Source: Narthecium ossifragum
Lineage: Eukaryota > Streptophyta > Magnoliopsida > Dioscoreales > Nartheciaceae
DNA: 64,000 nt
Assembly (NCBI GenBank): GCA_963920575.1
Contig: OY986969.1
Coordinates: 6,693,076 to 6,757,075 of the forward strand
Reading direction: 5' to 3'
The position numbers were made by a program, and so were the translations under genes. A model generated the notes under the pieces. That model was not told the origin of the DNA. It ran no database searches and saw only the letters and a program-made list of their open reading frames with translations. Positions 44,671 to 53,042 of this stretch are shown here, piece after piece. Position 1 is the first letter of the stretch; every line of letters begins with the position of its first letter.

Positions 44671-46313
44671 TCTTTCCCATCACCGGTCACTCTCGAACTC
44701 AACCTCATCGCCAACCTCCTCCATAGTTATAAAAGCAGGGTTAATTAAGTAATTTACATGCCCTGGTCATGTTATAACCATGCTTAGACCATGGTTAAGT
44801 TAGTTAGGCTGACGGAGGTTGACGGAAGGGGCAAATGAACCAATTTCTCAAGTTTTCAGAGGTACATGTGTAATATCAAACTATTGAGGGGTATGTTTGA
44901 TATTTAAGAAGTTTTTAGGGATTCATAAGTAAAAATCCCTTGATTGTAACTAGGACAAGTTTGGGTTGAGTCTAATTGAAACAAGTTCGGGTTGAGTCCA
45001 GCTGGAGGGTTGATCGTGCATATTAGACATGCTTCGTGCTACTTAGAGGTGTTTCGGTCAATCGAACATTGGTTCGTTCTATCGAACTTGACAAAGCCTA
45101 AAGAAGATCGCGTGTTCCATCATTTCGTTCGAACGAACAAAAGTTTCTATGAAGGCATCTTTTCTTCAGTTTCGATTGATCGAAGTTCTTTCGATTGATC
45201 TAACCTTCTTGATCAAGTTATAATCGATATGTGTTTCGAGATGGATGGCCTAGATTAATTGGAGATTCTTGAAGGCTATATAAGAGACCCTAATTTCGGA
45301 ATTAGGGTTTACCTTGGCTATTTGGAAGAAGAAAAGCTTGAGTGTGGAGAAGTCAAGGTGAAGGTGTATAGAGTTCAAGATTCGTAGCGTGCTGAAGGTG
45401 AACAAGTTTAAAGGAAGAAGAAGAGTGTGTGTCGTAGACTCGAGGTATCGAGCAAGTGCGTCTGACAACAACGTGTGTGTGTCTGGTGTTGACTAGTAAA
45501 CGATACTGTTTTTCTTTAGTGGAATTGTTTACCTAGTTTTAGATTGGACCTGTGGTTTTTTCCTGTGATGATTTTCCACGCTAAAAGATCATGTGTCATT
45601 ATGTATTGCTTGTGATCTTTTTCTGCTACGGTATCTGCTAGTGTTAGGTTTGTCTATCCGCTTCTGCATATTTAGGGTATTTATAGGGCGCTATGGTTTT
45701 TCAATAATCAGTTGCCCATGTGACACTACCCCTACAAAACATGTGCAAGCCATTAGTTAATAGGATGGCCTTTCAACCAGAACAAAATCAATAAGGGCAT
45801 GAAAAGTTAGTCTAGGTACTAGAACTATTTAGCTCAAATACAGTATTGACACGCTTGAAGAGTATGGATGGTAAAGACAGGCCTGCAGAACTGAGTCCAA
45901 TTGCCAACACAGATCTAACTAAATTCTAAATCATATCCGATCTAACCATCAGGATTAACAATTTCTCCTTTATGACATGTTGCTATTGAAAGTCCTAAAC
46001 CATGAAAGCAGATACTTTTTTCAGCAAATATTGACTAAAAGTGAAACAGCTACGACAGACATAAGACCGAAAGAATCAAATAGATAATAACCATACCAGG
46101 GGTGTCAATGACATTCAAAATCCGATCATCTCTAAGAATAGTTGATTGCATCTTACACTGTCTTGTTATACCCTTAGAACTAGCTTTTGACTCAAAAGCC
46201 TTCCTGCCAAGAATGCTATTCCCTGTTGCGCTTTTGCCTTTTCCAGTCGTTCCAGCCAAAACCACAGTAGTGCTGGCGTTCGAGGAGCCTTTCAGATTCT
46301 TACCTTTATCCAT
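25493..46313 (-). CDS. AIG1/GIMAP-like GTPase (IAN family), gene 1, large introns
   Basis: A septin-like GTP-binding protein of the plant AIG1/IAN family, linked to immune and stress responses and often membrane-associated. Coding exons: 46097-46313, 42210-42487, 36240-36398, 36053-36145 and 25493-25846. All junctions are GT..AG and all phases agree (366 aa). Motifs in order: G1 GTTGKGKS, G2-region ITRQC, G3 DTPG continuing across the splice as LFDYSAG, conserved box [15 protein letters not shown]4 FTGGD, then [10 protein letters not shown]. Exons 4-5 encode a charged coiled coil ([20 protein letters not shown]). The end is hydrophobic ([18 protein letters not shown]), a possible membrane anchor. 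Introns 1, 2 and 4 (3.6, 5.8 and 10.2 kb) are filled with transposons; intron 3 is only 94 bp. A 1062-bp leader intron (46322-47383) splits the 5' UTR. No inactivating lesion is visible. Expression cannot be judged. Confidence 0.88.
25936..26222. mobile_element. hAT-type foldback MITE in intron 4 of gene 1
   Basis: A 287-bp near-perfect inverted repeat with arms of ~130-140 bp starts GAGAAGTGATT and ends AATCACTTCTC. It is flanked by 8-bp duplications TTACACGT (25928-25935) and TTAGACGT (26223-26230). The paralogous intron of gene 2, near 49003-49030, has the empty site (gattacacgtattaatt). An 8-bp TSD points to the hAT superfamily. The transcript of this intron would form a long hairpin. Confidence 0.88.
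26231..28369. repeat. Intron 4 of gene 1: LTR-like remnants, no gene
   Basis: From about 26490 the sequence has the texture of a plant LTR ('cataacttcttcat...ccaaatgat' phrases repeat near 26920 and 27080). A TATAAATAG lies near 27395. The 27420-27790 part is related to the 6549-7056/13343-13504 repeat. I could not find paired termini or a TSD. No coding region is supported. Confidence 0.4.
28370..29523. mobile_element. hAT-like non-autonomous element in intron 4 of gene 1
   Basis: The start TAGGGGTGCAAA and the end TTTACACCCTTA are inverted repeats of the 'TAGGGGTGTAAA' type found in plant hAT-like elements. GC-rich 'gctcga' motifs crowd both ends. Inside, a ~181-bp tandem duplication begins near 29131 and repeats from 29312. 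The flanking 8-mers are poorly matched (cttctgtg and actgtgtg), so this is an old insertion or the family assignment is imprecise. No transposase is present. Confidence 0.5.
29503..29634. repeat. 70-bp tandem duplication across a transposon end
   Basis: The block starting atcggctcgtttacaccc at 29503 repeats from 29573 and runs to about 29634 (about 1.9 copies, essentially identical). It spans the right terminus of the hAT-like element and its flank. Confidence 0.85.
30006..30407 (-). repeat. 3' LTR of the Reina-like element
   Basis: The LTR runs TGATAGGATC to AATCCTATCA on the + strand. A purine-rich tract on the minus strand (30408-30421, CCAAAGGGAGAGAA) sits directly upstream of it and serves as the PPT. 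Confidence 0.9.
30892..31081. repeat. 95-bp tandem duplication inside integrase
   Basis: The segment beginning gacggtttc at 30892 recurs at 30987 (second copy gacggtttcaattaat) with nearly identical sequence. Ninety-five is not a multiple of three. The duplication repeats a ~30-residue stretch ([20 protein letters not shown]) in two frames and breaks the integrase C-terminal region. Confidence 0.9.
31967..32075. repeat. 24-bp minisatellite between RNase H and integrase
   Basis: Four copies plus a partial copy of ggccccaagcctgcggcc + ttcacc lie in frame with pol. They add Gly-Leu-Gly-Pro-(Val-Lys/Ala-Thr)-Ala-Ala units to the linker between RNase H and integrase. Confidence 0.9.
35373..35385 (-). 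other. Primer binding site of the Reina-like element
   Basis: The minus strand reads TGGTACCAGAGCC, two bases inside the 5' LTR. It differs by one base from the usual TGGTATCAGAGCC complement of initiator tRNA-Met. Confidence 0.8.
35388..35789 (-). repeat. 5' LTR of the Reina-like element
   Basis: A 402-bp LTR, TGATAGGATC to AGTCCTATCA on the + strand, aligned without gaps to 30006-30407. 'ctttttatagtc' in both LTRs gives a TATA-like motif on the sense (minus) strand (CTATAAAAAG). Confidence 0.9.
36992..37375. mobile_element. MITE with long inverted repeats, intron 2 of gene 1
   Basis: The left arm (ggcaatattgcacaaaactac ... cttatcgattaaa) recurs inverted on the right (tttaatcgataag ... gtagttttctgcaatattgc). 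The right arm contains an extra ~35-bp tandem copy of 'cgataagaga-gtagttt'. The ends are A/T-rich, and I did not find a clear TSD, so the limits are approximate. Confidence 0.55.
37570..40749. mobile_element. hAT-like element nested in the MITE, split by a solo LTR
   Basis: The start TATGGGTGTACAACGGGT and the end ACGGGTCGTACACCCCTA are inverted (TAGGGGTGTAC type). The 8-bp TSD is GTTGCGAC (37562-37569) and GTTGGGAC (40750-40757), one mismatch. Without the solo LTR it is about 790 bp, rich in 'cgggtcgggt' near its ends and with (TA)n at 37777-37802. No transposase is present. Confidence 0.72.
38345..40732 (-). repeat. Solo LTR of family T, copy B, nested in the hAT-like element
   Basis: A 2388-bp unit, TGTCGCGCCCCGACCC to GGGTCCTCACA on the + strand. 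The flanking 5-mers are caggt (38340-38344) and cgggt (40733-40737). It shares family-T start and end blocks with copies A and D. Two sets of GGATCGATCC/AGATCGATCTT palindromes lie at 39638-39950 and 40493-40527. The GC-rich open frames at 40112-40679 fall inside the LTR and have no family resemblance. Confidence 0.78.
41213..41887. mobile_element. hAT-type non-autonomous element, TSD CCCTGAGC, intron 2 of gene 1
   Basis: A 675-bp unit starts CAAGGGCGGAGCTAGG and ends with the inverse of CATGGCCGGAGCCACC. It is flanked by exact 8-bp duplications CCCTGAGC at 41205-41212 and 41888-41895. The interior is A/T-rich and without a transposase. The 8-bp TSD supports hAT. Confidence 0.82.
42716..43158. 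mobile_element. MULE-type MITE with ~90-bp TIRs, intron 1 of gene 1
   Basis: A 443-bp unit. The left arm (gaccaaaattgacttttagtacc ... gatttagtacccaactta) is inverted on the right, ending attttagcc. The 9-bp TSD is TAAAAATTA (42707-42715) and TAAAAAATA (43159-43167). A third partial copy of the arm lies inside, near 42912-42985. Long TIRs and a 9-bp TSD indicate a Mutator-like origin. Confidence 0.78.
43615..44939. mobile_element. Pack-MULE carrying a receptor-kinase gene fragment, intron 1 of gene 1
   Basis: A 1325-bp element with TIRs of more than 100 bp: left GGGATTTTTACTTATTAAT..., right the inverse, with runs such as aacttcttaaatatcaaac shared exactly. The 9-bp TSD is CTGATTGTA (43606-43614) and TTGATTGTA (44940-44948). 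The TIRs are A/T-rich, whereas the interior (43820-44620) is strongly GC-rich, as is usual when a MULE has captured genic DNA. The interior holds an LRR receptor-kinase N-terminal fragment (44455-44228, minus) and a (CT)n tract near 44627-44672. No mudrA transposase is present. Confidence 0.82.
44228..44455 (-). pseudogene. Captured LRR receptor-like kinase fragment (signal peptide + LRRNT)
   Basis: The minus-strand frame encodes a basic-then-hydrophobic leader ([19 protein letters not shown]), then [36 protein letters not shown] and [15 protein letters not shown]. This matches the LRRNT_2 cap: acidic start, ALLKFK, Cys, W-x-G-x-x-C, then the first beta strand. The spacing and the 'ICQ-GVV-GL' ending resemble pollen receptor-like kinases, the closest family by eye. 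Homology stops after GLCL, where the captured piece is cut. No LRRs, transmembrane segment or kinase domain follow, so this is a fragment rather than a gene. It lies antisense/sense-neutral inside a Pack-MULE within a host intron and has no evident start signals of its own. Confidence 0.7.
44949..45700 (+). repeat. Ty1/copia-like LTR remnant flanking the Pack-MULE
   Basis: It contains inverted 'ttcgattgatcgaa' and 'ttcgttcgaacgaac' motifs, a CTATATAAG box at 45276-45284, and a downstream 'ttttccacgctaaaagatc' segment of the kind seen in the U5 of plant copia LTRs. The Pack-MULE appears to have inserted into it, with the left part before 43606. Boundaries were not found. Confidence 0.4.
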
Positions 46314-46321
46314 GATGCAAC

Positions 46322-47383
46322 TAAATCCATGAAATCAAAACAAGGATTAAAAGCAGGAGACAAAAATCAAGTGCAAAAAATGTTGTGATATTAAAGCTGA
46401 TTTCCCCATGTGGATATCCACATTCAAGAATCATGGATTTTGCACAATAGGCAGTAACAAAGAGAACCGAAGCGTATCTGTAGCCATGATCTTTATATAT
46501 TGCTTAAGAGCAGCACAAAAAAAAAAGTAAAAGAAAGACCTAAACTGCTGCATATGAAAACATAGCAAATTAAAAAGGGTTAAATACAAATATATCCTTC
46601 AAAACCTTCGTATTTATAGAATTATCCCTGAAATCTGATTATTAAAAAAGATATCCCTCACTGCACTAAATAATTCACAGAAATGTCCCTAGAGTCACTT
46701 CCTGTTGAATATCCAGGGAATATTCTGTTCAAGGTTCACGATGAATAGGCAAAATGACTGGTATACCCTTGGCACTAGTATAAATAAATTATACAAGGGT
46801 ATTTAAGTTGTTTCGCATGGCTGGGTTCACATTTAACTAAGGTTAAGTGTCTTAATCAGACGAAAGGACATTTTTTGTGAATTGCTTAAAAATTTTGGGG
46901 ATATTTTTATAAATAATCATATTCTTGGCATAATTCTGTAAATATGAAGGTTTCAAGGGATATTTGTAATTAACCCAATTAAAAAATGAATAAACTGGGA
47001 TACCAACTTCCATTATCGGAAGAACCAACATAATTATACCCGAGATCATACTTGAGATTTCTATCTCCCAAACGAAATCAGTACACCGTCCAGAAGAGTG
47101 GAGACAAACACGATATAAGCTTTCTATGATAGACATCACATTGGAAACATTGCAGCACGCAAAAAAAAGCAGAAAAATTGAACCTACATTCCATACTCTT
47201 AAGTACAAAGCAAAACTTAGATCAGTGATATCATATTATCCTCGATTTCTTAAGAAGCAAAGAAAACGTCAAGGATCAAAGGATTCATGTCCCACAATAT
47301 GTAAAGCGATCTAAATTAGCCAAACAATATACCTAAATTAAACCTCAAAAGAGATTAAAAGGGAAAAAATTCACATCGGATAC
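46322..47383 (-). other. 5' leader intron of AIG1 gene 1
   Basis: The donor GTATCCGATGTG follows the leader CGCGTGAAG (exon end 47384). The acceptor ATTTAG (46326-46322) lies 8 bp before the start codon region. The same donor and acceptor context is present in gene 2. The intron contains a 400-bp MITE. Confidence 0.65.
46577..46976. mobile_element. MULE-type MITE, perfect 9-bp TSD AATTAAAAA, leader intron of gene 1
   Basis: A 400-bp unit starts GGGTTAAATACAAATATAT and ends ATATTTGTAATTAACCC. The inverted repeats extend ~55 bp. AATTAAAAA flanks it exactly at 46568-46576 and 46977-46985. The leader intron of gene 2 is shorter (400 bp) and lacks it. Confidence 0.88.
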
Positions 47384-47414
47384 CTTCACGCGCAGGGGGT
47401 TTCCAGCAACAAAG

Positions 47415-47454
<40 letters not shown>

Positions 47455-47470
47455 ATAACTTCAGATGGTC
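47384..47470 (-). promoter_or_regulatory. Probable 5' UTR exon of AIG1 gene 1 with CT-repeat leader
   Basis: Sequence upstream of the leader-intron donor (aaggcgag, gggtttccagcaac) is shared almost word for word with gene 2 (52892-52960). On the sense strand it carries a CT dinucleotide run (GA on +, 47416-47452), longer here than in gene 2 (52925-52936). The start of transcription is not resolved. Confidence 0.55.
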
Positions 47471-47539
47471 GAGTGATAGATATAACGCGAGACTGCGAGA
47501 GCAGAGACTTCAAGGAAGACTTCGACCACTCATTCCCTC

Positions 47540-47725
47540 GTTAATAGAGCTCTATTATAGAGATAGAGCATCTCCAACCGGTTGGCAATCATGCTCTATC
47601 TCTATAATAGAGCTCTATTATAGAGATAGAGCTACACTATATTCACTGTAGCTCTATGCCTCTATCTCCATGTTAAAATGTATATTCACTGTAGCTCTAT
47701 CTCTAAGCATGTAGCTTTATAAGAG
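47540..47725. mobile_element. Palindromic MITE-like repeat upstream of gene 1
   Basis: A dense array of 'gctctatctctataatagagctctattatagagatagagc' inverted motifs with the 'gagcatctccaaccgg' opening common in plant MITEs. A longer relative sits upstream of gene 2 at 53043-53310. Limits are approximate. Confidence 0.55.
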
Positions 47726-48634
47726 CATCTCCAACCACATTCTCCATTTTGGAAAACGTAATTATTATAAAAAATATATAAAGCTGTTTTTGGAGGATGG
47801 TAACCCTAATCACCATTCTCTATACTGTTTCTCCATTTCAATATTTCTCCTAAATATCTTCTTTGCCCCTTTTATTAAACATAACTAATATATATAATAC
47901 AAATGACTTTTAATTCTAATATTTGATATTTATAAAATTAATCTCATGACAAAGATATCGTCAATATCTTCGAAACGAGACTAATATTGTTGTTGTGCAT
48001 TGGATGTCTTGGATTTTGTCGCCAGCTCGACTATGGCGGGAATTCATTATGTTTTTATTTTTTATCCAAATGATACAAACTTAGTGTCAAATTAATTCTT
48101 CGAATGCATCTAATCATGTAAAATGATCGATCTAAATTATTGAAAATTTAGGTATAATTTAAGTTATAATATATTAAATGATTTTATAAATTAAATTACA
48201 TCAAAATATTTGATTTCAAAAATACTCAATATTGGTCTCATAATGAAGATATTGATGATATCTTTTCAACGAGACTAATTTCATAAAATTTCAACATGTA
48301 TATTTACAGTTATGATAAATATAATCATTTTAATATAGAAGGGTATAAGGGCTAAAACGGTCATTCAGCTCATTTGTAAACCATACCCGTATTCACGGAT
48401 AAAAAATCTATACCATATCCGTCCCCATCGGTGCGGATCGGCTCCGTTATCCAGCGGAACGGTCAATTTTGCCATCTCTACAATCATCACTTTGACAGCT
48501 AATTAGGAATAATGCCAAACAAAAGTATCGTAGTCGCTAATTCCACAAAATGCACAACAGAAAAAACAAAGGAACAAAAAAGTAACTAAAAAGAAGGCCA
48601 GCCAACTATATCTAAAAACATCCCAAGGTTCTCA
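47726..48634. other. Intergenic spacer between the AIG1 genes: MITE-like and hAT-like remnants
   Basis: There is no gene. 47726-48360 starts 'aagagcatctccaacc' and is A/T-rich; its right part (48210-48355) recurs inverted at 53345-53480. Around 48390-48480 a stretch ends 'attttgccatctcta', the inverse of a TAGAGATGGCAAAAT hAT-like terminus. The last ~100 bp is probably the 3' UTR of gene 2. Confidence 0.45.
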
Positions 48635-51600
48635 TCAGAGGATGTGACAACCCTTTCTTGCTGCCTCCCCGGCGTTCTCGCGGAGTCCTGCATTTTCTTT
48701 CTGAGTTTTCTCTAACTTCTCCCTTAGCTCCCTAATGTCGTCATTTCTCTTACGAATCTCATCATCTGATTTCGTTTTGGCATTTGTGGCTTCCGAAAGA
48801 GCAGCCAGCGCTTCCACCAATTGCTCCCGGGCAATCTTTTCTGCTTTGACTCTTTCAGCACGCTCCTTGGCCAGTTGTTTCTCAAGTCCTTCCACATGAG
48901 CTTTCATCTTCCGCTCCATCTACAAATAAAGGGGAAAATATATGAAGATTGTAGCTTGATGGAAAACAAAGGTGGGTACGTACGTAAGTGGAGCAAACAT
49001 GATTACACGTATTAATTAACAACTCCGAGGTTCTTGCATGCATACATATCTATAGGAATGGCCACAATATATGAACTAGTTTGGGCAATTCTATTGCAGG
49101 GCAAATCAATTCATAACAATAAGAAACTGAAAGCAGCCAAGAAAGATTACCATCTCAGCCATCCGTTTCATTAAATCTTCTTTCTTTTTGTCTGGCGTTC
49201 CATTCTGTAACAGGCAGGCATAGTAGTAACATCAGCAACTCCAAAGCATGATTAATAGCAATTTCTAGGTCTCAAACCTTCATTAGGTTAGGCTAAAAAA
49301 TCGTTTAGTATACCCTGTATTATACCACGTACAACTGCCGAATGATACTCTCAACTTTTTAATTCGCCAACTAGTTCCTCAAGTTCTCAGAATAGCCAGA
49401 TTTGTACCGAAGGCCACATGACGTTAGTGTTCGTTGATTGATGGCAAACCCGTCACGTGGAACGGAGACTAGTTTTGTAATTTCCTTTCTCACTCTCTTC
49501 TCGTGTTTTTCTATCTCATCTCATCTCCATCCGATATCTCTCTCTCGTGAAAGAGATGATGACATGTCATGTGGCTACTCGTCGCAAAAGTCAAAATTAG
49601 TAAAGTATGGTCAAAATTAAATTCACCGTTGACCATTGGACCAAAATAACCTGTTTTTGTAAATGTGAGGACCAGTTGGCGAATTTAAAAGTTGAGGGTG
49701 TCATTTGGCAGTTATGGTATAATACATGGTAATAAACGATATTTTAGCCCTGATCATGTGCATTACACATGTTTGAATCGGTAGTAGACTACCGATTCTT
49801 TCATGTAGTCCACCGATGGACTAGATCAATGAATCGGTAGTGAGATACCGATGGACTCTATCAACCAATCGGTACCTCACTACCGGTATGATTCAATCGG
49901 TAGCTCCATACCGATTCATCGATCTAATTCATTGATAGACCACTACCGATAGATTAGATGGAAGAATCCATTGATAAACCACTACCGATTCGATGACATG
50001 TGCATTACACATACCACATGTATGTTCATATATATAAAACTTTATGCTTCATTATATGCCACAAACACTACCTTTAATGCAGCCATATGTTCATTTGAGT
50101 AAGGCTGTCCTCCATTATTTTCAATCACCAAACCCACAAGAGAAATTAGCTTATTTAACTGCTCATATCGCACTTGTTCAGCTTTACTCTTGTTATCGAA
50201 GAGGACCATTCTACGCCCACATCGACGCAGAATATCCTGCAGTGATGCATGCGTGGCAAATTATTATAAGTATTGTAATGCATATACAAGAATACTTTGT
50301 TCTGAATATATGTTCAACGTCTACAACAAAATAATAAACGAGAGAGAGAAAGAGCTGAGATGAAGGCAGGCGGCCATTATGGCTGCCATCACACTCCCTG
50401 GAAAAATCTGTCGGGAGAGTGTGCTTCTATGCTAGCTTATGGCGAGGTTTCAGAAAACTTTAACAATTCTTGATATTACAACAACATTCTACCTAAAGTC
50501 TTGATATAAACTATGATTCCAAGTGCTTCAGAGAAAATCTAAACTAAACTATAAAAATTAGTGTACTCGTAATAATCAACCTTATAAGGAGCAATAACGG
50601 TTAACCTGCATTAATTCATATCCCCTAAGTTTCTTTATATATATTCTCTAAGTTTGCTTTATATAAACCTGCATTAATTTATATCAACCTAAGTTCTATT
50701 AATATTATCTTATGCAATGCAATATGCAATATGCAAAGACTTATATTTATTTTATATACCCTAAGTTAGACTTATAATATTTTATATTTTATTGGCTATG
50801 TTTAATGGTGGCAGTGAACAAAAAGCTATGACCAACCTTCGAACCCTGGACCACCTACGTGTCAACACAGCCGTCTAACCAGACAAACTACAAGGAGTTT
50901 GTTAAAATTTTATATTAACAATAACTAAAAACTGTGCCAGGGGCACAGGTGAGTACTAGTTTGTTTATAGGATAAAAAACAGGATACTTGGTATCCTATA
51001 TTATTCCCAAAATGTCAAATGATCCCTCACGTTTAAAACTAGAAAATCAAGTCTTTCAATTTTCAAACAAAGGCTAGCTGTTTTGATCCAAGGGTCTGAT
51101 GTTGTTACAAGGGCTAACAGTAAGTTCAATTTCGACCATTCTTAGTCAAGTTTGGTTTTTATTGAATTTGATTAATGAATTAATATGAATACTAATTAAA
51201 TCAATCTTATAAGAGGACGATTATTCATAACCGTTTTTTGTCTTAATAAGATAAATATAATATCGGAGAGCCCCATGCCACCTGACATCGGTTATAACCA
51301 ACCACTGGCCCCTCTCTCTCTCTCTCTATCTATCTCTCTCTCTGCCACTAACTCCTCCCTCCTTTCCACCATTAGATACAAAGATATAAACTCAAATAGA
51401 TAACCTAGACAGTTGGATGTAGTGCAAAGTACTTTATAAGGTTGATTGGTGTATATCCGACATGTTATAATCGTCTAATAACTGCACCATGCATACAATT
51501 ACATGTATTATGTACTTGCACCAAAGCTGGTCTTGATTATTAGGTGGATAATGTGGTAGGAAATCCAATATGTTGACTAATTGTAACCCAATATAAGATA

Positions 51601-52484
51601 TAAACTAAAAATAGAGCAATATTGTTTTAGTGATCAGACCTGCAATGGGGCAGGGCAGTCACGACCTAAATAATCCTCCAACGTTTCATCGTCATGCTTG
51701 AGCCAGTCCCCGCCTGTGAATACTAAAACCATGTAGTCCAAGAATTTCTCACCAAAAAGGCTTCGCAGATTATTCAGTGTATCCTCTTCATCTCTTGAGA
51801 AAGGGGACCTGACTGACAAGACAAAAAGGACAGCATGAATCCCATCCTTGGCCAAATCCATACACTTGACAATTTCCTTTCCACTATCTTTAAAACCATC
51901 TGAACACTCAAAGAACCCTGCAGAAATACCGACAGTAAGTAAGAATCCACTGCAAACACGAGTATACGAAATTTCGGATCAGTGGATGTGTGAGAATTAT
52001 TATTGCAGATGTGACTTCTAGCAATCTACAGGGCAAAATGCATTGGAACTGATCGTCCAACTGCCAACACATATGTAACTAAAATCCAAATCATCAGGGT
52101 TCATGATTTCACCTTCATGACATCTTGCTATTGAAGGTCAAAACGAATACTTTTTTGCAAGAAAAATTGACTAAAAGCCAAACAGCTGCCATAGAAAAAA
52201 GGCTGAAATTAAGAATCAAATTGACAGTAACCATATATACCAGGGGTGTCAATGACATTCAATTTCCGACCATCTCTAAGATCAGTTGAGTACATCTCGC
52301 ACCATCTTGTTATACCAGAAGAACTAGCTTTTGCCTGAAAGGCCTCCCTGCTAAGAATTCTATTCCCTGTTGTGCTTTTGCCATTTCCGGTCTTTCCAAC
52401 CAAAACTAGAGTTAGTTCTGGCATTCGAGGAGGAGCCTTCGATGAAATCAAAGAGCTAGCTCTGGCATTCGAGGAGCCTTCCAT
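48635..52484 (-). CDS. AIG1/GIMAP-like GTPase (IAN family), gene 2
   Basis: This is the compact paralogue of gene 1. Coding exons: 52241-52484, 51640-51917, 50072-50236, 49153-49206 and 48635-48919. All introns are GT..AG and phases agree (341 aa). Motifs: G1 VGKTGNGKS, ITRWC in the G2 region, G3 DTPG with the Gly codon split by intron 1 and continuing FFECSDG, conserved box VLSVRSPFSRDEE, G4 FTGGD, then CGRRMVLFDN. Residues ~250-330 form a charged coiled coil (EGLEKQLAKERAERVKAEK). The protein ends GEAARKGCHIL. A C-terminal Cys-His-Ile-Leu could be a CaaX-type prenylation site (Leu last favours geranylgeranylation), an inference only. Exon 4 (18 codons) is unlike gene 1's 31-codon exon 4. 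A leader intron precedes the ATG. The exact exon-2 length match (278 bp) supports tandem duplication. Confidence 0.92.
49291..49749. mobile_element. MITE with ~95-bp TIRs, intron 3 of gene 2
   Basis: The left arm (ggctaaaaaatcgttta ... aattcgccaactagt) is inverted on the right (accagttggcgaattt ... cgatattttagcc). TIRs of this length suggest a MULE-type MITE. I found no matching 9-bp TSD. A GC-normal stretch with a short open frame lies between the arms, without family resemblance. Confidence 0.65.
49755..50012. repeat. Repeat of CGGTAGT/ACTACCG motifs bounded by 16-bp direct repeats, intron 3 of gene 2
   Basis: catgtgcattacacat occurs exactly at 49755-49770 and 49997-50012. The 226 bp between them contain about ten alternating 'atcggtagt' and 'actaccgat' units, which can fold on themselves. 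The family was not recognised. Confidence 0.7.
50815..50960 (-). repeat. Possible tRNA-derived SINE remnant, intron 2 of gene 2
   Basis: On the minus strand TGGTTAGACGGCTG resembles an A box. About 33 nt later GGGTTCGAAGGTTGG resembles a B box. This spacing is that of a tRNA-like pol III promoter. No cloverleaf and no clear poly-A/T tail with TSD were found, so the call is tentative. Confidence 0.35.
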
Positions 52485-52491
52485 GATACAA

Positions 52492-52891
52492 CTGAATCCA
52501 TGAAATCAAAAGAAGGATTAAAAGCATGTTACAAAAATCTAGTGCAAAACATGTTGGGATATTAATATTTATAGCTGATTTTCTCATGTGGATATCACAT
52601 TCAAGAATCATGAAGTTTGTAGATTAGGCTATGTAGCTATGATCTTTATCTACTTCTCAAGAGCAGCAAAAAAAAAAAAAAAAAAAAGAGAGCATACCAC
52701 CCAAAAGAGTGGAGACAAACAGGATATAAGCTTTCTAAGATATACTATCCTCGATTTCTTAAGAAGCAAAGAAAACGTCAAGATCAAAGGATTCATGTCC
52801 CACAATATGTAAAGCGATCTAAATTAGCCAAACAATATACCTAAATTAAACCTCAAAAGAGATTAAAAGGGAAAAAAATCACATCGGATAC
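52492..52891 (-). other. 5' leader intron of AIG1 gene 2
   Basis: The donor GTATCCGATG follows CGCGTGAAG (exon end 52892). The acceptor ATTCAG (52497-52492) is just before the start-codon exon. Gene 1 has the same arrangement. The intron contains an A-run (complement near 52669-52687). Confidence 0.65.
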
Positions 52892-53042
52892 CTTCACGCG
52901 CAGGGGGTTTCCAGCAACAAAGGCGAGAGAGAGAGACTATAACTACAGTTGGGATTGATTCTTCAGATGGTCGAGTGATAGATATAACGCGAGAGCAGAG
53001 ACTTCAACGAAGACTTCGACCACTCATTCCCTCGTTAAGTTA

